Below are positions 56,979 to 64,000 of a stretch of 64,000 nt of DNA, piece after piece (the first letter of the stretch is position 1; the number at the start of each line of letters is the position of its first letter). The stretch is from JAVEDQ01 sp963783105 (lineage in GTDB: Bacteria; Actinomycetota; Actinomycetes; Frankiales; Frankiaceae), in NCBI GenBank assembly GCA_963783105.1, contig CAWAMI010000002.1, positions 495,558 to 559,557 of the forward strand. Reading direction: 5' to 3'. Made by a program: the position numbers and the translations under genes. The notes under the pieces were generated by a model. The model was not told where the DNA came from. It searched no databases and worked only from the letters and a program-made list of their open reading frames with translations.

Positions 56979-57076
56979 ACGATCTCCTTCGGTTTTTCGC
57001 GATGTCCGGTGCTGGCCGCCGGCTCCGCTGGCTTACCCACCGGCGCACCGAGCACGCGGGGTCGATCGTCCGCGGA

Positions 57077-57481
57077 TCAGCCGCCGAGGTCGGACGCGTT
57101 GGGGATGTTGGCGAGTCGCACCTCGCCGACGGCGAGCTGGCGACCGTCGTCATCGGTGATCATCACCCGCCACAGCTGCTGGGTGCGGCCGCGCTGGACC
57201 GGCTCAGCGGTTGCGGTCAAGGTCCCCTCGCGGGCGGCCCGCAGGAAGTTCGTGTGGTTCGAGACGCCGACGACGTTGCCGCGCTCGCCGAACCAGAGCG
57301 CGCCGCCGATGCTCGCCGCCGTCTCGACCAGCGAGCAGTGCACCCCGCCGTGCACCAGGCCGTACGGCTGGTGCAGGTGCGGTTGCACCGGGCAGGTCAC
57401 GACCACGCGGTCGCCGCTGGCCTCCACGAACTCGGCGCCGAGCGTCTTGTCGAGACCCACGGCCTGCAGCGGCAACTCCAC
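57077..57481 (-). CDS. PaaI-family hotdog thioesterase
   Basis: 134 residues from GTG 57481 with an excellent AGGAGGAG upstream. Hotdog features: PYGLVHGGVHCSLVETAASIGGALWFGERGNVVGVSNHTNFLRAAREGTLTATAEPVQRGRTQQLWRVMITDDDGRQLAVGEVRLAN. The HGGVHCSLVET helix carries the catalytic His/Glu-type residues of the PaaI group. It hydrolyses (aryl)acyl-CoA. Divergent from the FasR-like gene. Confidence 0.9.
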   Translation of the reverse strand: MELPLQAVGLDKTLGAEFVEASGDRVVVTCPVQPHLHQPYGLVHGGVHCSLVETAASIGGALWFGERGNVVGVSNHTNFLRAAREGTLTATAEPVQRGRTQQLWRVMITDDDGRQLAVGEVRLANIPNASDLGG

Positions 57482-57510
57482 CGGCTCCTCCTCCTGTGCG
57501 CGTGCTTCTC

Positions 57511-57540
57511 AGCATGCCTGGTCGCGAGGCGAGGCATGCT
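57511..57540. promoter_or_regulatory. 30-bp inverted repeat in front of the FasR-like gene
   Basis: AGCATGCCT (57511-57519) and AGGCATGCT (57532-57540) are perfect 9-bp arms around 12 bp. The repeat ends 6 bp before the FasR-like ATG and 29 bp from the divergent thioesterase start. No Shine-Dalgarno sequence is seen for the FasR-like gene, so the repeat lies in its leader or promoter. Confidence 0.6.
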
Positions 57541-57546
57541 CCGGGC

Positions 57547-58743
57547 ATGGCCCCGCCGCGGCAGCGCACCATCGCCCGGGTTCGCGCGTCCGACCGCGCG
57601 CTGCAGCAGCGGGCGCGCGCCCGGCTCGCCGAGGTCCCGTGGTTCCCGGGCCTGGACGCCGAGGTCCGCGCCTGGGTGGGCGTGGTCGTGGACACCGGCA
57701 TCACGTCGTTCCTCGACTGGCTCCCGAGCAGCGCTGCCGAAGGCGCGCCGGAGGAGGGGGTCGGACACGTCTCCGCCGCCGGGCGGCTGCCGAACGTGTT
57801 CGCCGCCGTGCCCGCGACCGTCGCCCGGGCCGTGACCCTGCAGCAGACCGTCGAGCTCCTCGAGGCGGTGCTGCTCGCCGTGGAGGACGCGACCCCGGCG
57901 CTGTGCGATCCCGGCGACGAGGAATGGTTGCGCGGACGGGTCGAACGCTTCGGGCGGGAGCTGGCCTTCGCGGCCGCCGTCGTCTACGCGAGGGCCGCCG
58001 AGCAGCGCGGGGCGTGGGACGCCCGGCTGCAGGCGCTGGTCATCGACGCCCTGGTCGCGGGGACGAACGAACGCATCGTCAGCTCCCGCGCCTCGGCGCT
58101 GGGATGGACGGCGGCGCACCCCGTGCGCGTGGTGGCGGTGCGGGTCGCCGACGCCGACCCGCGCGATCTGCTGCACCGGGTGCAGGACGCCCTGACCGCG
58201 TCGAAGGCACCGGCGCTGGCCGCCCAGCACGGCGACGCCGTGGTGCTGGTGCTCGACAACCCGGAGCCGGACGAGCAGGTCCGCGCGGCGGTGGCCGCGC
58301 TGCTCCCCGGGGCGACCGCGACGGTGATCGGCCCGCGCGCGGACTCCCTCGGTGCGGCCGGCCCGGCGGCCCGGGCGGCGTTGTCCGGGCTCGCCGTCGC
58401 GAGCGCCTGGCGCGGGCCGGCCGGACCGCTGCTGGCCGCGGAGCTGCTGCCCGAGCGGGCACTGGCCGGTGACCGTGCAGCCGTGGCAGAGCTGGTGGAG
58501 CTATACCACAAGCCGGTGGCCGACTACGGACACGAGCTGACGACGACCCTCGCGGCGCTGCTCGACGCCGGCGGCAGCCTCGAGGCAGCCGCCCGTTCGC
58601 TTCCTGTCCACGTCAACACGCTGCGGTACCGCCTCGCGCGGATCACGGAACTGACCGGACGCGACCCTCGCGACCCGCGCGACCGCCTGCACCTGGAACT
58701 GGCCGCGATGCTGGCCCGCCTACCCGCACCGCCGGCCTCGTAG
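57547..58743 (+). CDS. PucR-type regulator resembling FasR of fatty-acid synthase operons
   Basis: 398 residues from ATG 57547. N-terminal half: DRALQQRARARLAEVPWFPGLDAEVRAWVGVVVDTGITSFLDWL and LQQTVELLEAVLLAVED, as in actinobacterial FasR (SCO2386-like). The C-terminus is a PucR HTH_30: YGHELTTTLAALLDAGGSLEAAARSLPVHVNTLRYRLARITELTGRDPRDPRDRLHLELAAML. In Streptomyces and corynebacteria FasR sits next to and activates fabD-fabH-acpP-fabF; here it precedes fabH, fabF and accD. The 78-bp gap to fabH contains no gene but probably a promoter. Confidence 0.88.
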   Translation: MAPPRQRTIARVRASDRALQQRARARLAEVPWFPGLDAEVRAWVGVVVDTGITSFLDWLPSSAAEGAPEEGVGHVSAAGRLPNVFAAVPATVARAVTLQQTVELLEAVLLAVEDATPALCDPGDEEWLRGRVERFGRELAFAAAVVYARAAEQRGAWDARLQALVIDALVAGTNERIVSSRASALGWTAAHPVRVVAVRVADADPRDLLHRVQDALTASKAPALAAQHGDAVVLVLDNPEPDEQVRAAVAALLPGATATVIGPRADSLGAAGPAARAALSGLAVASAWRGPAGPLLAAELLPERALAGDRAAVAELVELYHKPVADYGHELTTTLAALLDAGGSLEAAARSLPVHVNTLRYRLARITELTGRDPRDPRDRLHLELAAMLARLPAPPAS

Positions 58744-58821
58744 GAATCCTCCAAAAGGCCTGGCGGCTTCTCGTACCGAAGCAGCGACGACGGACCGGCC
58801 CGGGAGCGGCAGGGTCGAGGT

Positions 58822-59814
58822 GTGCTCCCCAGCAGCCTCCCCGGCCGAACCCTGCACGGCACCCGCCTGCTCGCCGTGACCGCGGAGCGACCGCGACGAT
58901 CGCTGTCGAACAGCGACCTCCCTCCGACCCTGGAGACGACCGACCGCTGGATCCGCGAACGCACCGGCATCGAGGCACGCGGCGTCGCCGCCGAGGACGA
59001 GACGATCGTCGATCTCGCCACGACCGCCGGAGCCAAGGCGCTGGCCGCCGCCGGCGTCGACCCGGCCGAGGTCGACCTGGTACTGCTCGCGAGCTGTTCG
59101 CTGCCCTCCCAGATTCCGGGCGCGGCGCCGGCGGTCGCCGCCCGGCTCGGCCTGTCCGGCGGAGCGCTCGACGTCAACGCCGCCTGCGCGGGTTTCTGCT
59201 ACGCCCTCGGCCTCGGTGCCGACGCGGTGCGGGCGGGAACCGCGCGGACCGCCCTCGTCGTCGGCGCGGAGCGGATGACCGACTGGCTCGACTGGACCGA
59301 CCGCGGTACCGCCATCCTGTTCGGCGACGGAGCTGGGGCCGCGGTCCTCACCGCAGCGGACGGGACGGACGGCACCGACGGAGCGGGCGACGGGATCGGT
59401 CCCGTCGTGTGGGGCTCCGACGGCGCGTCCCGCGATCTGATCCGCGTCCCCGACTTCGAGCAGCGTCTCGAGATGGACGGCTCTGCCGTCTTCCGCTGGG
59501 CGAGTACCTCGATGGCCGCCGTCGCCCGCGAGGCTTGCGCCCGCGCCGGGGTCGAGCTCGGCGACCTCGCCGCCTTCGTGCCGCACCAGGCGAACGCCCG
59601 CATCGTGACCGCGCTGGTCCGCCAACTCCGGCTCGACCCGAGCACGGTCGTGGCGGACGACGTCGCGCAGAGCGGCAACACGTCCGCCGCCAGCGTGCCG
59701 CTCGCCTTCGCCCGCCTGATCGAGACCGGCCGGGTCCGCAGCGGGGACGCGGTTCTCCTGCTCGCCTTCGGCGCCGGCCTCTCGTGGGCCGGCCAGGTCG
59801 TGATCTGCCCGTGA
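58822..59814 (+). CDS. fabH: 3-oxoacyl-ACP synthase III
   Basis: 330 residues from GTG 58822. Catalytic triad Cys122 (NAACAGF), His255 (PHQAN) and Asn286 (QSGNTSAAS) is complete. The N-terminus (TTDRWIRERTGIEARGVA) and FGDGAGAAVLTA loop match KAS III. It primes fatty-acid synthesis by condensing an acyl-CoA with malonyl-ACP. An inserted GTDGTDGAGDG stretch enlarges one loop. No fabD is found upstream and no acpP downstream in the 53-bp gap to fabF. Confidence 0.95.
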   Translation: MLPSSLPGRTLHGTRLLAVTAERPRRSLSNSDLPPTLETTDRWIRERTGIEARGVAAEDETIVDLATTAGAKALAAAGVDPAEVDLVLLASCSLPSQIPGAAPAVAARLGLSGGALDVNAACAGFCYALGLGADAVRAGTARTALVVGAERMTDWLDWTDRGTAILFGDGAGAAVLTAADGTDGTDGAGDGIGPVVWGSDGASRDLIRVPDFEQRLEMDGSAVFRWASTSMAAVAREACARAGVELGDLAAFVPHQANARIVTALVRQLRLDPSTVVADDVAQSGNTSAASVPLAFARLIETGRVRSGDAVLLLAFGAGLSWAGQVVICP

Positions 59815-59867
59815 GCGGACCGCCGCCGGCGCCTCCCGTCCGAACACTCCCCCTCGAAGGACGCAGC

Positions 59868-61124
59868 ATGACCAACCCCGCCGACTCCGTCGTCGTCACC
59901 GGCCTCGGCGCCTCGACACCCCTGGGCGGCGACGTCGACAGCACCTGGGACGCGCTGCTCGCCGGCGCCGGCGGCGCCCGGACCCTGGACGAGCCGTGGG
60001 CCGAGCAGCTGCCGGTCCGCATCGCCGCGCCCGCCGCCATCGACCCGGCGGCCGTGCTCGGGCGCGTGGCCGCCCGCCGGCTCGACCGGTCCCAGCAGTT
60101 CGCCCTGGTCGCCGCCCGGGAGGCGTGGGCCTGCGCCGGCGCTCCCGACGTGCAGCCCGAACGGCTCGCGGTGGTGCTCCCCAGCGGGATCGGCGGCGTG
60201 ACGACGTTGCTCGACGCCGCGGACACCCTCGCCGCGAAGGGCGCGCGGGCCGTCGGACCGCACACGGTGCCGATGCTCATGCCGAACGGGTCGGCGGCGG
60301 TCGTGGCTCTCGAGCTCAGTGCGCGGGCCGGAGTGCACGCCCCCGTGAGCGCCTGCGCGTCCGGGTCGGAGGCGATCGCCCTGGCCTTCGACCTGCTGCG
60401 CCTCGACCGGGCGGATGTCGTCGTCTGCGGCGGCACCGAGGCCGCCATCCATCCCCTTCCCCTGGCCGGCTTCGCCTCGATGCGGGCGCTGTCGATGCGC
60501 AACGAGGAGCCGGAGGCGGCGTCGCGACCGTTCGACAAGGGCCGCGACGGCTTCGTCCTCGGCGAGGGCGCGGGCGTGCTGGTCCTCGAGCGTGCCGAGT
60601 TCGCCCACGCCCGGGGAGCGCGGGTGTTCGCCGAGCTGGCGGGGGCGTCCCTGACCTCCGACGCCCACCACATGGCCGCACCCGAGCCGGACGGCGTCGG
60701 TGCCGGCAGAGCCCTGGCGAGCGCGCTCGCCGACGCCGGCGCCGTCCCCTCCGACGTCGTGCACGTGAACCCGCACGCCACCAGCACCCCGCTGGGCGAC
60801 CTCGCCGAGGCGCGAGCCCTGCGGTCCGTTCTCGGCTCCGCGGCGAGCGAGATCCCGGTCAGCGCGACCAAGGCGGCGACCGGCCATCTGCTCGGCGCCG
60901 CCGGCGGGGTGGAAGCGGTGCTCACCGTGCTCGCCCTGGAACGCGGGCTGGCGCCTCCCACCAGGAACCTCGACGACCCGGACGACGAGGTCGGCCTCGA
61001 CGTCGTCCGCTTCGAGGCCCGGCCCCTGACCCGGCCGGGCGTCGCCCTGTCGACGTCGTTCGGCTTCGGCGGCCACAACACCGCCCTCGCCTTCCGCTCC
61101 GAGACCGCAGGAGGACGGCGATGA
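59868..61124 (+). CDS. fabF: 3-oxoacyl-ACP synthase II
   Basis: 418 residues from ATG 59868, 53 bp after fabH. The KAS II triad falls at the classical numbering: Cys163 (VSACASGSEA), His303 (VNPHATSTPLGD) and His340 (KAATGHLLGAAG). Elongates the acyl-ACP chain with malonyl-ACP. The GVGAGRALASALADAGAVPSDVVHVN region is normal. Its stop overlaps accD (ATGA). Confidence 0.95.
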   Translation: MTNPADSVVVTGLGASTPLGGDVDSTWDALLAGAGGARTLDEPWAEQLPVRIAAPAAIDPAAVLGRVAARRLDRSQQFALVAAREAWACAGAPDVQPERLAVVLPSGIGGVTTLLDAADTLAAKGARAVGPHTVPMLMPNGSAAVVALELSARAGVHAPVSACASGSEAIALAFDLLRLDRADVVVCGGTEAAIHPLPLAGFASMRALSMRNEEPEAASRPFDKGRDGFVLGEGAGVLVLERAEFAHARGARVFAELAGASLTSDAHHMAAPEPDGVGAGRALASALADAGAVPSDVVHVNPHATSTPLGDLAEARALRSVLGSAASEIPVSATKAATGHLLGAAGGVEAVLTVLALERGLAPPTRNLDDPDDEVGLDVVRFEARPLTRPGVALSTSFGFGGHNTALAFRSETAGGRR

Positions 61125-62542
61125 GCGTCGCGGAGGCGTCTCCCGTCGAGGCCCCGTCGAGCCACGCCCCCTCGATCAGGGACCGTGACCCGATGGACCG
61201 GCTCGCCGCCCTGTGCGAGCCGCGTTCGCTCGCCGTCCGCGGCGTCTGCGACGGTGCGGCCTGGGGCATCGGTCGCCTCGACGGCGCCCGCGCGGTCGTA
61301 TTCGCCACCGACCCGCGGGTGCAGGGCGGCGCGCTCGGCGTGGACGGTTGCCGGCTCATCGTGGATGCCTACGCCTGCGGGCTCGAGGCGGACGTACCGG
61401 TCGTCGGCATCTGGCAGTCCGGCGGGGCGCGGCTGAAGGAGGGGGCGCGGTCGCTGCACGCGGTCGGCTCCGTCTTCGCCGCCATGACCTCGGCGAGCGG
61501 GCGCGTACCGCAGGTGAGCCTCGTCGTCGGACCTGCGGCGGGAGGCGCGGCCTACGGACCGGCCCTGACCGACGTCGTCGTGCTCGGACCGGACGCCCGG
61601 GTGTTCGTCACGGGACCGGACGTCGTCCGCAGCGTCACCGGAGAGGACCTCGACGCCGCCGACCTCGGTGGGCCGTCGGTGCACGGCCCGCGCTCCGGGG
61701 TCGCGCACGTGACGGCGTCCGACGACGAGGACGCGATGGCCCGCACGCGGTCGATCACCGCGTTGCTCGCCCGCCGGGCCACGGTCGCTCCGGACGACCG
61801 CGAGGACCCGGACCCGGCGGCCGAGCTCCCTGAGACCCGGAAGCGGACCTACGACATCCGTCCGCTCATTTCGGCGCTGCTCGACGAACCGGGCGAACAG
61901 CTGCAGGCCGACTGGGCGCCGAACGTCGTGACCCTGCTGGGGCGGCTGCACGGACAGACCGTGGGCGTGCTGGCCAACAACCCGGCTCACCTGTTCGGTT
62001 GCCTGACGGGCGCCGCGTCGGACAAGGCGGCCCGCTTCGTGCGGCTGTGCGACGCGTTCGGCATCCCCATGGTGGTGCTCGTCGACGTCCCGGGCTACCT
62101 GCCGGGTGCCGGCCAGGAGAGCGAGGGGATCCTTCGCCGGGGCGCGAAGCTGCTGCACGCCTTCGCGGCGGCGCGCGTGCCACGGGTGACGGTGGTGCTC
62201 CGACGGGCGTTCGGAGGGGCCTACATCGCGATGAACAGCCGCTCACTGGGCGCGACGCGCGTGTTCGCCTGGCCGGGCGCCGAGGTCGACGTGATGAACC
62301 CCGTCTCCGCGGTGCGGATCCTGCGGCGACGCGACCTGGCGGGGCTCGACGATGCGGCGCGCGCCGAGGCCGAGAACGCCTTCGCCGCGGAGCACGCCGA
62401 GCTCACCGGCGGACTGGCCGTCGCGGTGGATGAGGGCTACGTCGACGAGGTGATCGAACCCGCCGAGACTCGGGCGGCGGTGGCGGCCGCCCTCCGCAGC
62501 CGCGCACCCCTGCGTGGCAACCTGACGAACATCCCGCTGTGA
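61121..62542 (+). CDS. accD: Acyl-CoA carboxylase, carboxyltransferase (beta) subunit
   Basis: 473 residues, ATG 61121 overlapping fabF. Crotonase-fold carboxyltransferase: GALGVDGCRLIVDAYACGLEADVPVVGIWQSGGARLKEGARSL in the N-domain, SLVVGPAAGGAAYGPALTDVVV, GPDVVRSVTGEDLDAADLGGPSVHGPRSGVAH, and C-domain ASDKAARFVRLCDAFGIPMVVLVDVPGYLPGAGQESEGILRRGAKLLHAF and RRAFGGAYIAMNSRSLGATRVFAWPGAEVDVMNPVSAV. It makes malonyl-CoA with AccA-type biotin subunit encoded elsewhere. Position after fabH-fabF resembles accD6 of mycobacteria. Confidence 0.93.
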   Translation: MSVAEASPVEAPSSHAPSIRDRDPMDRLAALCEPRSLAVRGVCDGAAWGIGRLDGARAVVFATDPRVQGGALGVDGCRLIVDAYACGLEADVPVVGIWQSGGARLKEGARSLHAVGSVFAAMTSASGRVPQVSLVVGPAAGGAAYGPALTDVVVLGPDARVFVTGPDVVRSVTGEDLDAADLGGPSVHGPRSGVAHVTASDDEDAMARTRSITALLARRATVAPDDREDPDPAAELPETRKRTYDIRPLISALLDEPGEQLQADWAPNVVTLLGRLHGQTVGVLANNPAHLFGCLTGAASDKAARFVRLCDAFGIPMVVLVDVPGYLPGAGQESEGILRRGAKLLHAFAAARVPRVTVVLRRAFGGAYIAMNSRSLGATRVFAWPGAEVDVMNPVSAVRILRRRDLAGLDDAARAEAENAFAAEHAELTGGLAVAVDEGYVDEVIEPAETRAAVAAALRSRAPLRGNLTNIPL

Positions 62543-63375
62543 ACCTCACCGTCGACGAAGCCGCGGAAGGAGGCGGCGTGACCGCCGACCTGCTCGAGCC
62601 GGACGCCGGGTTGCGGCGGGGAGTCGTCGACGGCGTCGAGTTCTTCGTCGCGGGCGGCGGCGAACCCGTGACCGTTCTCGCCCATGGCCTCGGCGGTTCG
62701 GTCGCGGAGACGCGGCCGCTGGCCGCCGGGCTGCGCGGGACCCGGGTGCTGCTGCACTTCCGCGGCCACGGCGACTCGGCGCCACTGCCCGGCGGCTGGG
62801 ACTACGACCTGCTCGCCGCGGACCTGCGCGCGGTCGCGGACGAGGTGGGCGCGACCCAGGCGGTCGGGCTCTCGCTCGGCGGGGGCGCGCTGCTGCGGCT
62901 GCTCACGGCGGCGCCGGAGCGCTTCGCCCGGCTCGCGTTCGTGCTCCCTGCGGCCCTGGACGCCGGCCGCTCCGACGGCGCGACCGAGCGGCTCAACCGG
63001 CTGGCGGCGGCGATGCGGGTCGGGGACGTGCCGCGGTTGACGGACCTCCTGCTGCTCGAGGTGCCGGAGGCGATCCGCGGTGCCCGCGCACCGCAGGTGC
63101 TGATGAGGCGACGTGCCCGGCAGTTGGCGTTCGGCGAGCCGCCCTACCCGCGCGGGAACGTGCGGCCGCTGGAGGACCTCGCCCAGCTGCGCGCCATCCG
63201 CGCGCCGAGCCTCGTCGTCGCTCAGGAGGGCGACGACCTGCACACCGTGGGTCTCGCGCGCACGCTCGCGATGGGGCTGCCGGAGGCACGACTCGAGGTG
63301 CTGCCGCCGGGCGGCGTGTTCTGGACGGACCGCTTCGCGGCGCGCGACCTGCTGGCCCAGCACCTCACCGCCTGA
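62539..63375 (+). CDS. Alpha/beta hydrolase coupled to the fab-acc cluster
   Basis: 278 residues from GTG 62539, overlapping accD (GTGA). VTVLAHGLGGSVAETRPLAAGLRGTRVLLHFRGHGDS, nucleophile elbow AVGLSLGGGALLRLL (Ser near residue 114), acid APSLVVAQEGDDLHTVG. A clear C-terminal catalytic His is not obvious in VLPPGGVFWTDRFAARDL, where relatives usually have GHxxP-like sequence; it may lie differently. A thioesterase-like role with the fatty-acid enzymes is possible but unproven. Confidence 0.85.
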   Translation: MNLTVDEAAEGGGVTADLLEPDAGLRRGVVDGVEFFVAGGGEPVTVLAHGLGGSVAETRPLAAGLRGTRVLLHFRGHGDSAPLPGGWDYDLLAADLRAVADEVGATQAVGLSLGGGALLRLLTAAPERFARLAFVLPAALDAGRSDGATERLNRLAAAMRVGDVPRLTDLLLLEVPEAIRGARAPQVLMRRRARQLAFGEPPYPRGNVRPLEDLAQLRAIRAPSLVVAQEGDDLHTVGLARTLAMGLPEARLEVLPPGGVFWTDRFAARDLLAQHLTA

Positions 63376-63399
63376 GCCCCCGACGACCGGGCCGGCCCG

Positions 63400-64000
63400 T
63401 CAGGAGCCGACAGCGGTCTGCAGCGGCTCGAGCAGCGCGGGGTCGTGCGCGTTGACGATGGTCAGGTCCGGGTCCGCCCTGCGGTGCAGCTCGGCGAGCC
63501 GCGCGTGGTTGTCGCGCACCTGAGCGCGGTCGAAGGCCATCGACGACTCGAAGGACGCCAGCGTCCGGGGCACGGAGGCGCCGGACGGGTCGAGCGTGCC
63601 GTGGTGGTAGAACGCGTCGCCGGCGTGCAGCACCCAGTGGTCCCCGGCCTCGACGGCGACCGCCGCGTGCCCGCGGGTGTGCCCCGGCAGGGCGAGCAGG
63701 ACGACGCCGTCGGCCACGTCGTCCAGCGGCTGGGCCGCGGCGAAGCCGCGCCAGCGGTCGCCCTCCGGCGTGTGCTCCACGATCTTCGGCCCGTGCGCCC
63801 ACTGGGCGGCCCGGTAGCGGACCTTCTCCCGACGGGACGGGTTCCACATCGCCCCGGCCGCCTCGGCCGCCGTGACGTGGACCGACGCCTGCGGGAAGTC
63901 CGCGAGGCCGCCGATGTGATCGAGGTCGAAGTGCGTGAGCACGATGTGCCGGACGTCCTCGCGGGCGAAGCCGAGACGCTCGATCTGCCGCGCGGCGGTC
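63400..64000 (-). CDS. Metallo-beta-lactamase-fold hydrolase, N-terminus beyond the right edge
   Basis: About 200 residues remain; the frame continues past 64000 (QIERLGFAREDVRHIVLTHF). Motifs: IVLTHFDLDHIGGLADF (HxDxDH, the same His-to-Asp replacement as in the 51538 protein), GHTRGHAAVAVEAGDHWVLHAGDAFYHHG, and TIVNAHDPALLEPL with the final His. Lactonase/AttM-like or other MBL hydrolase. Convergent with the alpha/beta hydrolase. The start is not in the window. Confidence 0.88.
   Translation of the reverse strand, partial: TAARQIERLGFAREDVRHIVLTHFDLDHIGGLADFPQASVHVTAAEAAGAMWNPSRREKVRYRAAQWAHGPKIVEHTPEGDRWRGFAAAQPLDDVADGVVLLALPGHTRGHAAVAVEAGDHWVLHAGDAFYHHGTLDPSGASVPRTLASFESSMAFDRAQVRDNHARLAELHRRADPDLTIVNAHDPALLEPLQTAVGS

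Noticed and set aside
59348..62158. A 936-codon minus-strand frame opposite fabH-fabF-accD
   Set aside because: It is a composition artefact of GC-rich third positions; the plus-strand enzymes have full catalytic motifs.
63376..63399. CGGGCCGGCCCG palindrome as a terminator
   Set aside because: It has no loop and is too short to support a call, although its place between convergent genes is suggestive.

Overview
The window is very GC-rich bacterial DNA with frequent GTG/TTG starts, dense gene packing and many 4-bp stop/start overlaps (ATGA or GTGA). The gene content points to an actinomycete: ECF sigma factor, FasR/PucR-type regulator next to fabH-fabF-accD, three-gene lutABC, PGPGW-type membrane protein, PPOX/F420-type flavoprotein, mycobacterial-style FAD dehydrogenase and acyl-CoA dehydrogenase sets. 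A Pseudonocardiales or Geodermatophilales relative fits best. This is inference from gene families, not from a marker gene. I see no rRNA or tRNA gene and no CRISPR array.

Layout. 1-3.9 kb: a minus-strand, translationally coupled operon (GH15 hydrolase, SDR, small membrane protein, FAD-linked oxidase running off the left edge). 4-11 kb: VanZ-RDD protein, MarR regulator, CPA1 antiporter, hemerythrin, DUF2252 protein, phosphoglucomutase, PPOX protein. 11-16.5 kb: IPM-isomerase-like aconitase, GAF-EAL phosphodiesterase with a 65-residue coiled-coil neighbour, FAD dehydrogenase. 16.5-22.5 kb: MOSC remnant, TetR, lutABC lactate-oxidation operon, MarR, hydrolase, DUF2568. 22.8-25.2 kb: a tandem PAP2 gene and a metallophosphoesterase gene, each broken by several frameshifts. 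25-31.4 kb: lipoprotein, MarR-MFS continuous reading frame, gamma carbonic anhydrase, methyltransferase, SMR transporter, a truncated gene, a lipoprotein gene with a nonsense codon, and an alpha/beta hydrolase lacking its nucleophile elbow.

31.5-37 kb: three acyl-CoA dehydrogenases and a quinone oxidoreductase divergent from a TetR gene, with a 27-bp inverted repeat between them. 37-42.7 kb: DUF1579 and RibD-like pair, ECF sigma with a DUF4349 membrane protein, SDR, spermidine-synthase-like, STAS and zinc-ribbon genes. 42.7-48.3 kb: complete upper protocatechuate branch (pcaF-pobA-pcaH-pcaG-pcaB-pcaC), which would convert 4-hydroxybenzoate through protocatechuate to the enol-lactone and supply the terminal thiolase; pcaD and pcaIJ are not in the window.

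48.5-52.6 kb: a LOV-GAF-SpoIIE photoreceptor phosphatase with a tandem repeat in its leader, a short adenylate kinase, and a metallo-beta-lactamase-fold protein. 52.8-55.4 kb: a small defence/mobile island with an HTH-MNT/HEPN module, a tyrosine-recombinase pseudogene, a BrnT-like toxin with ribbon-helix-helix antitoxin, and a 387-bp non-coding gap holding a 19-bp-stem hairpin. 55.4-64 kb: membrane proteins, thioesterase, and a fasR-like/fabH/fabF/accD/hydrolase cluster that lacks fabD and acpP, then a metallo-beta-lactamase-fold gene cut by the right edge.
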